The notes under the pieces: model-generated
Seen by the model: only the letters and a program-made list of their open reading frames with translations
Database searches by the model: none
What the model was told of the DNA's origin: nothing
Program-made: the position numbers and the translations under genes
Source of the DNA: JAZKDW01 sp040387375
GTDB lineage: Bacteria; Pseudomonadota; Gammaproteobacteria; Burkholderiales; Burkholderiaceae_D
Direction: 5' to 3'
DNA: 64,000 bases
Assembly: GCA_040387375.1 (NCBI GenBank)
Contig: JAZKDW010000015.1
Location: 186,001-250,000 of the forward strand
Part shown: piece after piece, positions 1 to 7,062 of the stretch
Layout of the letters: the number at the start of each line of letters is the position of its first letter
Numbering within the stretch: position 1 is the first letter of the stretch

Positions 1-1
1 C

Positions 2-73
2 GCCCTGGCCAACGGCATCAATACCAATCAGCTCTTCGGTAAGCGTCCAAGCAAGGCATCTTACGCGGCGTAA
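2..73 (+). pseudogene. IS66-family accessory protein (OrfA) fragment
   Basis: An open frame already running at the window edge reads ALANGINTNQLFGKRPSKASYAA then stop. The ANGINTNQLF stretch resembles the end of the helix-turn-helix region of IS66 OrfA proteins, where a WRR motif normally follows the Phe. Here homology stops at that Phe, and the bases at the break (39-45, GTAAGCG) look like an IS66 terminal sequence, so this may be one element truncated by another. Only a short tail is visible; the family call is from pattern memory. Confidence 0.4.
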
Positions 74-113
74 TTCCGGCGAGCTGACTGGATGCAGAGG
101 ATGAAGAATTAGT

Positions 114-135
114 CCCCACTTATTTTCAAGTGGGG
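114..135. repeat. Inverted repeat, 8-bp arms
   Basis: CCCCACTT (114-121) and AAGTGGGG (128-135) form a perfect stem with a 6-base loop. It lies between two insertion-sequence fragments and probably belongs to their ends or is a small terminator-like hairpin; there is no T tract. Confidence 0.5.
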
Positions 136-137
136 GC

Positions 138-228
138 CTATGTAAGCGCGACGGCGGTCTCGACAGCGGCAATGGGTGTGACGCCAGCCAAGTTCCTAGG
201 CAGCAGTTCCTCAATACGACCCCGTCAT
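138..228 (-). pseudogene. IS66-family transposase C-terminal fragment
   Basis: On the minus strand the frame reads RIEELLPRNLAG followed by VTPIAAVETAVALT and a stop at 138-140. The R-I-E-E-L-L-P pattern resembles the extreme C-terminus of IS66 TnpC transposases. No upstream DDE domain is present in this frame, so it is a remnant. A second GTAAGCG sequence (142-148) lies at the edge. Confidence is limited by the shortness of the match. Confidence 0.35.
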
Positions 229-267
229 CTGCTACTAGCGCCTAGGTCTAAGCTTGGGCATACACAG

Positions 268-293
268 GTGTCCATTAAAAAACTAATGGACAC
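268..293. repeat. Perfect inverted repeat, 10-bp arms
   Basis: GTGTCCATTA (268-277) and TAATGGACAC (284-293) are perfectly complementary with a 6-base spacer. The site lies in insertion-sequence debris and could be two abutting IS ends or a hairpin; no gene is near enough to call it an operator. Confidence 0.5.
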
Positions 294-370
294 TTACCCT
301 CCAGCCGACGTCGCGGCATCCTGGCTCGGAATCGTCAATACGGTGATCTTTGGACGCTTACGATTTATCT

Positions 371-514
371 GTATACCCGAACCTGTATCGCAAGAACATT
401 CCGAAGGAGCCTTATCGGGTCTGGGTCGCTGATATTACGTACATTCGCATCGCTTCCGGATTTGCCTATCTGGCCGTTATTTTTGATGCCTGTAGTTGGA
501 AGGTGATGGGATAA
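371..514 (+). pseudogene. IS3-family transposase (OrfB) fragment
   Basis: The frame at 371 reads VYPNLYRKNIPKEPYRVW, continues VADITYIRIASGFAYLAVIF, then DACSWKVMG and a stop at 512-514. This matches the start of the rve/DDE catalytic core of IS3-family OrfB: the first catalytic Asp is in WVADITY and the second in IFDACS. The stop follows at once and the remaining catalytic Glu is missing, so the gene is a dead fragment. Both flanks (300-370 and 515-652) show no recognisable coding match. It marks past transposition at this side of the island. Confidence 0.65.
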
Positions 515-652
515 CCGGTAAGTTTCGTCCACAACCATTCTCTTCATGTCTTTCAGGACGCGCTACTCCCAAGCTTCCGCTTCCGAAAAAGCGGAGCCCG
601 CGCCCGCTGGCTCGGTAGTCGCGGCCGACTGATCATCCACTTCAACGTTTTG

Positions 653-1105
653 CTAACTAGCTAGCCTAAGCCACAATTTCGCCCAAAAACCCTGCGGTGC
701 GTCGCGATTTGGAGTTGCCGTCATGGGCTGTGACGCTTTGCTTTGCACGGGATCTGCGGCCTGCGCATAAAACTTCGCCTTCGCTGCCTTGTCCTTCTTC
801 TGTTCCGCCTCGATTCTTGCCTTTCCCCATGAGCCTGCCTCGATTACCCGATTGCGCTTGATGACGTAGTGCGATCGGCAGGGCAAATTCCAGTTACCGA
901 TTGAAGGCCAAAGTGAAATCGTTTCACCAACGATAGTCAATCGCCAGTCGGTCGGTGTCAGGGGTGTAACCACCTCCTGACCGCAACCGCAGCAGCAGCT
1001 ATGAACCGCAGTGCCATATTCCGTCGATACATAGAGCACGCCAGGGCCCAGTTTCCGAGGAATTACCTTCACGAAGCGAGGTAGAAGCTCAGTGTGCCGT
1101 ATCAT
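653..1105 (-). CDS. DUF6527 family Cys/His protein of a ubiquitin-like operon
   Basis: A 150-residue protein that I recognise as DUF6527-like. The conserved core shows H35, C37, C38, C39 and C41 (HSCCCGCG), then the SLWPSIGNW stretch, then C76 and H79 (PCRSH). These residues could bind a metal such as zinc or include a reactive cysteine; which is unknown. The last 50 residues are Ala/Lys-rich and low complexity. The start chosen (1105) overlaps the stop of the upstream E1-like gene by ATGA, implying translational coupling; a longer frame to 1153 would overlap that gene deeply. It is the third gene of the operon. From memory, DUF6527 genes accompany multiubiquitin and E2/E1 genes in other bacteria. 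The biochemical role is unknown. Confidence 0.75.
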   Translation of the reverse strand: MIRHTELLPRFVKVIPRKLGPGVLYVSTEYGTAVHSCCCGCGQEVVTPLTPTDWRLTIVGETISLWPSIGNWNLPCRSHYVIKRNRVIEAGSWGKARIEAEQKKDKAAKAKFYAQAADPVQSKASQPMTATPNRDAPQGFWAKLWLRLAS

Positions 1106-2262
1106 TCCAAATCCCCGTTCAACAGCATGTTGCCGTCGGTCGTATAGGAGCAATGGTGTTCCATTTCAAGATCACGATAGAAACCACGGAGCTTCTTCCA
1201 CTTGATGACGGCCAACGCTGCGTTCAGCATGTTCAGGTCGGCAACCTGAATGTTGGACACATACACATTTTCAGCTCCGCCTCCTTCGAACGAGATGCGT
1301 TGCCGGACGTGGTTGCGTTTTCCCGGCGTGCTGGCTGTCACTCGAAGGATGCCACCCAGCGAACCGTCAATGAGTTCTAGCCCCATTCCCACATCCACAA
1401 AAGGAACGCCCAATTCTTCCAGCTTCTGCACCGCCAACCGCTTCGGCTCCCCCGCGTCCATGCAGAGGAAGGCGAATGTGACGCCATCTAAAAGATGGAT
1501 CGTAGCCGCCTCGATTTGCACCGCATGCGGCACGATATGGCGATGCATCCTCGAGTAAATTTCGGCGAAATAATCGACCTTCTTCGGCACGTCGCGGAGA
1601 ATGTCGATCGACGGCGCACCCGGCGCACGGAAAGCGTTGTGCTGCAGAAAATCGTCGGCATCGATGAGACGGATCTCGCGCACCGGCGCTTTCGCGACTT
1701 GGTCCAGTACGTAGGAGCCAGTGCCGCCCACGCCGATGATCGCCACACGCTCGTTTTCCAAGCGTGCCGTCAGCGCTCCGATGCCCACACGATCGGACGC
1801 CGTTTCTACATAATTGAACACGCTATCCTCCTCCGCGTCCGGGTGCCTGAAAACGCGCGGAGTGGTTCCAGGCTTTAGGACCGCTGCAGATCCCGCGAGG
1901 ATGGTCGCATAGGTCACCATCTTCTGGTGATAGTCCTGATACCCTTGCGGCCCTGGCTTGCTTGAGAAGATGTACTTCGCAATTAGTCCGGCGCCCGGCC
2001 CCGCCCCCAAGCCTTTTATGTACGTTCCGTCGGCGTTGCACGGAAATTCGCCCTCGAATTGGATCGTGTGTGGTTCGGGCTTCTGGGTAACGTTCCCGGA
2101 CATACAGAGGCTCGAAGTGAGCGTTCCCAACTTCACCTCCATCTGCGCGTTAACGTATGGCACCTCGTGCATGACCAGCGCACCGCCCACAATTTGAACG
2201 CGGTATCCGTCCTCACGCAGGCGTTTGAGGTCGGGATTAAGATTGAACAGTGCGGCCGACAT
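1102..2262 (-). CDS. E1-like adenylyltransferase, DUF6791-ThiF fusion
   Basis: 386 residues. The C-terminal half is a ThiF/E1 Rossmann domain: GVGGTGS at 177-183 binds ATP, DADD at 201-204 with N209 and R212 completes the adenylation site, and FLCMDAGEPKR follows. Such domains adenylate the C-terminus of a ubiquitin-like protein. The first 140 residues match the pattern of DUF6791 (NPDLKRLREDGY, PYVNAQ, FPCNADG, DYHQKM). C75 in FPCNADG is a candidate thioester cysteine if this domain is E2-like, which is inference. The start at 2262 (MSAALF) overlaps the multiubiquitin gene by 26 bp; a longer frame to 2412 would lie wholly inside that gene and is less likely. No separate E2 or JAB peptidase gene is visible next to it. 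Confidence 0.82.
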   Translation of the reverse strand: MSAALFNLNPDLKRLREDGYRVQIVGGALVMHEVPYVNAQMEVKLGTLTSSLCMSGNVTQKPEPHTIQFEGEFPCNADGTYIKGLGAGPGAGLIAKYIFSSKPGPQGYQDYHQKMVTYATILAGSAAVLKPGTTPRVFRHPDAEEDSVFNYVETASDRVGIGALTARLENERVAIIGVGGTGSYVLDQVAKAPVREIRLIDADDFLQHNAFRAPGAPSIDILRDVPKKVDYFAEIYSRMHRHIVPHAVQIEAATIHLLDGVTFAFLCMDAGEPKRLAVQKLEELGVPFVDVGMGLELIDGSLGGILRVTASTPGKRNHVRQRISFEGGGAENVYVSNIQVADLNMLNAALAVIKWKKLRGFYRDLEMEHHCSYTTDGNMLLNGDLE

Positions 2263-2992
2263 TAAATACGCTCCCGTTTTTGACTTCGACAAAACCACCA
2301 GCGGCAAGCTCGCCGCTATGGGGTTTAGATGCAACCCCGCGATAGGTGATGGAATATATGGTGTTTGGCGCAGGCTCTTCGCATGGATAAGCGATCGACA
2401 CCAACTGTGCAAAAGTAACGTGGCGATCCGTAACTACCTCTTCACGGCCGTTAACAACGATCTCAATCGTCGGCTTCTGCCGGGGTGCGGTAACGAAGTG
2501 TTCTACCCCCGGCGCAGTAAGGTCCACGGCATCGCCCGTCTTGATCTGGCGATCTTCACCGCCGCAGACGACCAGAAATACAGCCTCGTGGTCGCCCGGT
2601 TTAGCCAACGCATAAAGCGCCACACCGGAAATCGCCGGTTTGCCCCATGCGACCTGGCTGTCATTTATCGTAAGCTTGAAATCACGATCAGTCTGAAACG
2701 CGACAAAACGTTCAGCACCACGCTTCCGCAAGTCGAAGGGTTCGTCAAGGCGAACGTCTTCAAAGTCGCCAGTTTCCAGAATGGCGAACAGGCTATAGTC
2801 ATCGCGGGAACTCAACCCGCCGGCGACTAAGATTTGGCGACCCAACGGCACTGTATCGCTAATTTCAATGGCACGGAAGTTAAGGTTCTCGTTTGCGAAC
2901 TGAAAGCGATAGGCAGAAGCGTTACGCAAGTCGCGGCCCTCACGAATAGCCTCACCTACGTCGTCGATATCGACATTTTTCTCGGTTTTCAT
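2237..2992 (-). CDS. Multiubiquitin protein, three tandem ubiquitin-like domains
   Basis: 251 residues. After a charged N-terminal tail come three beta-grasp-like repeats at about 29-103, 105-172 and 174-246. The second repeat shows the typical multiubiquitin pattern: FKLTIN, a WGKP turn, VFLVVCGG, VDLTAPGVEHF. The C-terminus ends FNVGRTVQS, the style of tail seen in multiubiquitin proteins, and lacks a Gly-Gly end; processing or direct conjugation through this tail is therefore open. It is first in the operon, followed by the E1-like gene with a 26-bp overlap. A GAAAGG Shine-Dalgarno-like sequence precedes the ATG at 2992. It is the presumed modifier or scaffold activated by the ThiF enzyme. 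Confidence 0.82.
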   Translation of the reverse strand: MKTEKNVDIDDVGEAIREGRDLRNASAYRFQFANENLNFRAIEISDTVPLGRQILVAGGLSSRDDYSLFAILETGDFEDVRLDEPFDLRKRGAERFVAFQTDRDFKLTINDSQVAWGKPAISGVALYALAKPGDHEAVFLVVCGGEDRQIKTGDAVDLTAPGVEHFVTAPRQKPTIEIVVNGREEVVTDRHVTFAQLVSIAYPCEEPAPNTIYSITYRGVASKPHSGELAAGGFVEVKNGSVFNVGRTVQS

Positions 2993-3012
2993 TTACTAAG
3001 CCTTTCAGGTTT

Positions 3013-3033
3013 AGCCAGACACTATGTCTAGCT
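3013..3033. promoter_or_regulatory. Palindrome upstream of the ubiquitin-like operon
   Basis: AGACA CTA TGTCT (3017-3029) flanked by AGC and GCT forms a near-perfect palindrome 20 bp upstream of the multiubiquitin start. It has the shape of a dimeric repressor operator. It lies in the 79-bp gap between this operon and the end of the helicase gene. No T tract follows, so a terminator is less likely. Confidence 0.45.
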
Positions 3034-3071
3034 TTACCTACTCATCAGCGCAGCAAATGCAAACCGGTAAA

Positions 3072-6000
3072 TTATTTTGAAAAACTTTTCCGGAGAATTC
3101 CGGGAGGAGTTGGGCCGCAAATAAAAAAGGCAGGGCAGGTCGGGCATACTCGCGACGAAGGATCTGCACGGAAGATGCCGGCACGAATACCACCAAGCGC
3201 GTCCGTTAGAGTGGCATTCCCCTTCGCGAGTTGCTTGGGTGTGAAGGCCACGGGATGAAAGGCTTTGTCCGACAGATAAACGAACTGCGCTGTAGCGTCG
3301 GGAAAGGCCTGCTGTGCAGCCAATAAGAACGTTGCCGCACCAATGTTCTCCAGTGAATCTGACCTTTTATGACCGGTCTGCACTTGTCGGAACGTACGGC
3401 GCCCATCGAGCCCAATTATTACGTCGTCCGGGGAGACGACGATCTGTTCGTCTCCGAAGGTCAGGCTCAACCCAACTGGAGGCTCGGTCATATGCCCTTC
3501 GCGGATCGAAGCGAAATAATTAACCATGTCCTTAGCCAGCGCTAGATAGTCTTCCATGTATCCGTGCTCTGCTAGCCCGGATGCGGCGAAGGCCTGGCTT
3601 AGATGATCGTTTATTGAATCATCGGAGGCGTCACCTCCTTTGACAATCGCCTTGTACGCAGTACGCACGGCGTCGTGCATTTGCATGAATGAGGTCTGTG
3701 CGCGCTTGCCGCCGACCTGCAGTAAATGAGTGTAGAAGAAGCGCCGCTCGCAAGACTCATACAGCGAGATCTCATGTCCTCCAAACCTGAGGCCACCTTC
3801 TACCGCCAACTCAATAGCTGTATTTTCCGGTGCTACAGGTACATCCTGCGACAGGACTATGCTCTCGGTCGTCACCGCACTGCCGAGCCGATCGACGAAT
3901 TTTGACGTTGCCCTCTTATGGCCCTTGGAGTTCCTTGTGGCGGCGTACATGAAAAGGCGGTCCTTAGCGCGCGAGATCGCAACATAGAAGAGACACTCTT
4001 GCTCCTTGTCATGTTCCTGTCGGTGCAGCTCCTTAGCATCGCCTTCAGCATCCTGAATCATTCCGGCTACAGGAAGGCAACCAGGAGGCTTCGCCGCACG
4101 AGGTAGCGTGCTGACATTCATACCAGGCATATGCACAACTGGGAACTCAAGACCCTTGGCACTGTGGATCGTCATCAGCCGCACCGCATCAATGCTTTGC
4201 GCCGCCGCCGGTAACTGCCGCAAATCCCGGTCATCACCCAGCTTTACCAGACGCCGGATTCGGTCTAGTAATCGCGAGATTGGCAAACCCATGCCGGCAG
4301 GCTGTACCTTAACAAAATTTAATAGCTGCCAGATCGCGATTCCTCGCGCTCGGTCGGCGGTTCCGGTGGATTCCCCCAGAGTAGCCGCCATTCGAGTTCG
4401 GTCTAATAATACCGAGGCCATTACGAGCCAAGGTTCTGCATCGACTCCAAAGCCTTGAAGCGCACTGGCTAGGTTATTCAGCGCCGACCGGCCAGCTGGA
4501 GATAGGCTGCCGATTTTATCGCCCATTGCTTGCCAGCCTCCGGCGTCAAGGTTTTGATCCTTCAGGTAAGCGATTACCTCTGCGACGTCACCTAAGTCCA
4601 TCTTAAAATCTGGCAAGCATGCCGTCCGAAGCAATCCCATTGCACGACGATCGACAAGCAGCGACGCCAACGACAACAGATCCTTGACTTCCGGGCGCTC
4701 GAACAAGCATCCCAAAAATAGGACCGGTACATTAAGCTGTTCAAGCACCCGTCCAAACTCAGATAGCTTTTCGTTCCCTGTAAACAGCACTGCTTGGTCT
4801 CGATAGCTGTAGCCTACATTTCTCATCGCAGCCACTGCATCCGCAATAGCCACTACTTGTTCTTCGCCTTGATCAACTTTACGTAGCTCTGGAACATAGC
4901 CTTTCGATCCCCTTTCGGAATCTAATCCGCTCTCTGAGTCGCCTACCGACATTTCAACCGCAAATTTGGAGAATGCCGTCACGACCTCTTCTACCGAACG
5001 GTAATTTACTTTAAGACGACCGCGTATACCTCCCTTGAAATCGTCGTCCCCAAAGCGATCAATATTGAAAGAAGAAGCGCCGCGAAATCTATAGATCGAC
5101 TGTTTTGCGTCACCGACTACCCAGAGATTCCTGCCGTCGCCGCAAAGCGCGGACAGGAGTCTTACGCTACTTCTGTTTACATCTTGGTATTCATCCACCA
5201 GTACATGATCGTAGGTGCCACGAAGAAGGGTTCGCACCGCTTCATTTGCTTCCAATAATTGCACCGGCAGACAGACTAGGTCGCCAAAGTCGATAGCTTG
5301 GGCTTCGCGCTTGAGGCGCTCATACGCCTGGTATACCTTAGCTACTTCCATTGCCTTCTCGGCCAACACCATATCGTCGTCACTTGAAGCCGCCGCCACC
5401 ATGGATTCAGCGAGCATTCCATAAGCCTCCGCGCTTACGACTTCGTCCTTAGCCCGCGAGATCGCTGAAAGGATATCCACGATTTTATTCGTGGGGTCAT
5501 AGATGTTACGGTAATGCACCAGTCCCAATCTGGGAAACTCGCTCTCCAGCAGCTCGACGGCTTCGGTTCGATCAAGCATACGGGGATTAGCGGGGAGCCC
5601 CAATTCCTTAAAGTATCGCCTTGCAATATCCAAGCCGAATGCATGAAAGGTGCCAGTCCACATCGCCACTGCAGCGACACTGTCTACGCGAGCTATCCGT
5701 TCAGCGATTTCGCCAGCGGCCTTGTTCGAAAACGTTAACACCAAGATACGGCGCGGATCGACTTTTCCCGCCAGCAGCCCTTTGACGCGAGCGATCAGAG
5801 TTTGAGTTTTGCCTGTGCCGGGTCCAGCCTCGAGGAGGTATGCGACGCCCCTGTGATTCGCGGCAGCTGCCTGTAGGCTATTAGGTTCTCGGTCGTCCTG
5901 CAGGTCTGCAACGGCAACAATGGCTGGAAGTAAAAGCGCATCCAGCAACTGCTGGGCCACTACCTCGAACGGTGCCCCCAGTTTTTTGGCGATCTCTGAG

Positions 6001-6479
6001 GCAGTCATACCCTCTTCAACGTGCAGCCTGCGAGCAACCGACCTGGGCAACAAGAACTCTCTCGCGAAAAGATCCATCTTGACCTCTCGGCGTTGCCTCC
6101 TTCCATAGTCGACCACCAGATCTATGCCGACCGGTGACGCCTCCGCAACTCTAGCGGGATCGATGTGATAGGGCGTCAAGTCTTTAGCGTCTTCAACATC
6201 GTCACCTAGTACGATGTGCCCAATTTCGTGGGCTATTAGGAACGCCATGTCGAAGTCGGTGCCACTGCATTCGTACAAGATGAGGCTGTCGTCGCGTATA
6301 AACGTCGCCCTGCCACCGCTGAGTCCTACCGCACCTTTGTTTGTAGGCTCGGCATCGATATCTCTACGCTTGGCCTCGGCTAAAGCGAACTTGAGCGGCT
6401 GCCAAGGGTCAAATCCAGCGGCCACCGCTTGGGCGTGCAGGGCCTCGGCAGCCTTTCTGCCGATCTCGACGCCGTCCAT
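3072..6479 (-). CDS. ImmA/IrrE metallopeptidase-UvrD helicase-PD-(D/E)XK-like fusion
   Basis: 1135 residues in three parts. Residues 1-185: ImmA/IrrE zinc peptidase with HEIGH at 84-88 and a downstream FAREFLLP segment. Residues about 205-880: superfamily 1A helicase with AGPGTGKT (218-225), the VDEYQDV Walker B region, VVGDAKQSIYRFRG, and FYVAISRAKDRL (motif VI). The C-terminus begins with SLYESCERRFFY and ends with C1112, C1115 and C1121, the one-plus-three cysteine pattern of AddB/Cas4-type iron-sulfur nucleases. The (D/E)xK position reads RQVQTGHK, so the nuclease may be inactive. The start lies 1 bp after the stop of the upstream regulator gene. IrrE/ImmA peptidases typically cleave repressors after DNA damage; here the peptidase is fused to a DNA motor, suggesting DNA sensing. 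Biological role not known. Confidence 0.85.
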   Translation of the reverse strand: MDGVEIGRKAAEALHAQAVAAGFDPWQPLKFALAEAKRRDIDAEPTNKGAVGLSGGRATFIRDDSLILYECSGTDFDMAFLIAHEIGHIVLGDDVEDAKDLTPYHIDPARVAEASPVGIDLVVDYGRRQRREVKMDLFAREFLLPRSVARRLHVEEGMTASEIAKKLGAPFEVVAQQLLDALLLPAIVAVADLQDDREPNSLQAAAANHRGVAYLLEAGPGTGKTQTLIARVKGLLAGKVDPRRILVLTFSNKAAGEIAERIARVDSVAAVAMWTGTFHAFGLDIARRYFKELGLPANPRMLDRTEAVELLESEFPRLGLVHYRNIYDPTNKIVDILSAISRAKDEVVSAEAYGMLAESMVAAASSDDDMVLAEKAMEVAKVYQAYERLKREAQAIDFGDLVCLPVQLLEANEAVRTLLRGTYDHVLVDEYQDVNRSSVRLLSALCGDGRNLWVVGDAKQSIYRFRGASSFNIDRFGDDDFKGGIRGRLKVNYRSVEEVVTAFSKFAVEMSVGDSESGLDSERGSKGYVPELRKVDQGEEQVVAIADAVAAMRNVGYSYRDQAVLFTGNEKLSEFGRVLEQLNVPVLFLGCLFERPEVKDLLSLASLLVDRRAMGLLRTACLPDFKMDLGDVAEVIAYLKDQNLDAGGWQAMGDKIGSLSPAGRSALNNLASALQGFGVDAEPWLVMASVLLDRTRMAATLGESTGTADRARGIAIWQLLNFVKVQPAGMGLPISRLLDRIRRLVKLGDDRDLRQLPAAAQSIDAVRLMTIHSAKGLEFPVVHMPGMNVSTLPRAAKPPGCLPVAGMIQDAEGDAKELHRQEHDKEQECLFYVAISRAKDRLFMYAATRNSKGHKRATSKFVDRLGSAVTTESIVLSQDVPVAPENTAIELAVEGGLRFGGHEISLYESCERRFFYTHLLQVGGKRAQTSFMQMHDAVRTAYKAIVKGGDASDDSINDHLSQAFAASGLAEHGYMEDYLALAKDMVNYFASIREGHMTEPPVGLSLTFGDEQIVVSPDDVIIGLDGRRTFRQVQTGHKRSDSLENIGAATFLLAAQQAFPDATAQFVYLSDKAFHPVAFTPKQLAKGNATLTDALGGIRAGIFRADPSSRVCPTCPAFFICGPTPPGILRKSFSK

Positions 6480-6480
6480 C

Positions 6481-7062
6481 TTAGATGTCGTCCGTCAGCA
6501 GTACCTCGATTTGTTCATTGGTAAGATTCGTGCCGCGCAAAAGCTGCTCGAATGTCACCTGCACCACCTCAGTCGGTTTCTCGTCAGCCTTGTAACTTCG
6601 AACCAGTTGCGCCGGTGGCAGTGCAAGTACATTTAGCAAGTCTTGGACGCTACTACCCACTAAGCTAGCTAGCTGAGTTAAAAATCGCTTAGGTACGGTA
6701 GCAACTATCACGGTTCTTTCACGGAATGCCGTGATTACCTGCCGTGGTACGTTGAGGACTAGAGCGACCTCTCGCAGCTTAGAAACCGGTAGATCCGCGA
6801 ACGGATCGACTACGACGCTGCTCTGAACACTTTGGATTCGAGAACAAGCAGTATCGATTCGCATTTGGTCTTGGGCCGATAGCGGGCTTTCGACTTGAAT
6901 GTCAGAGCGGAAGATTTCTTGCGAAAGATCTACCAGTTGCGTTGCATATTCGGGGTATTCCTTCAAATACCGTTGAAGCATCCGGCCGTCCGAATGTCGC
7001 TCCATGGCGAAGGATTCAAGCACTTCATCGCAAGTGAGCTTGGCGGCACGTGTAGTCATCAT
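6481..7062 (-). CDS. Putative sigma-associated regulator of the IrrE-helicase operon
   Basis: 193 residues, no confident family. Residues 12-50 (VLESFAMERHSDGRMLQRYLKEYPEYATQLVDLSQEI, shown here only by its ends VLESF and LSQEI) look helical. Residues 92-148 resemble a helix-turn-helix or helical bundle of the kind found beside ImmA/IrrE proteins. The gene sits between a sigma-like gene (ATGA overlap at 7059-7062) and the IrrE-helicase gene (1-bp gap). AGGAGG lies just before two adjacent ATG codons (7062 and 7059); the second has the better spacing. By context it could be an anti-sigma factor or repressor and a possible substrate of the IrrE peptidase; this is inference. Confidence 0.6.
   Translation of the reverse strand: MMTTRAAKLTCDEVLESFAMERHSDGRMLQRYLKEYPEYATQLVDLSQEIFRSDIQVESPLSAQDQMRIDTACSRIQSVQSSVVVDPFADLPVSKLREVALVLNVPRQVITAFRERTVIVATVPKRFLTQLASLVGSSVQDLLNVLALPPAQLVRSYKADEKPTEVVQVTFEQLLRGTNLTNEQIEVLLTDDI

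Noticed and set aside
130..432. 100-codon plus-strand frame across the insertion-sequence remnants
   Set aside because: It crosses two unrelated transposase fragments in other frames and has no family pattern.
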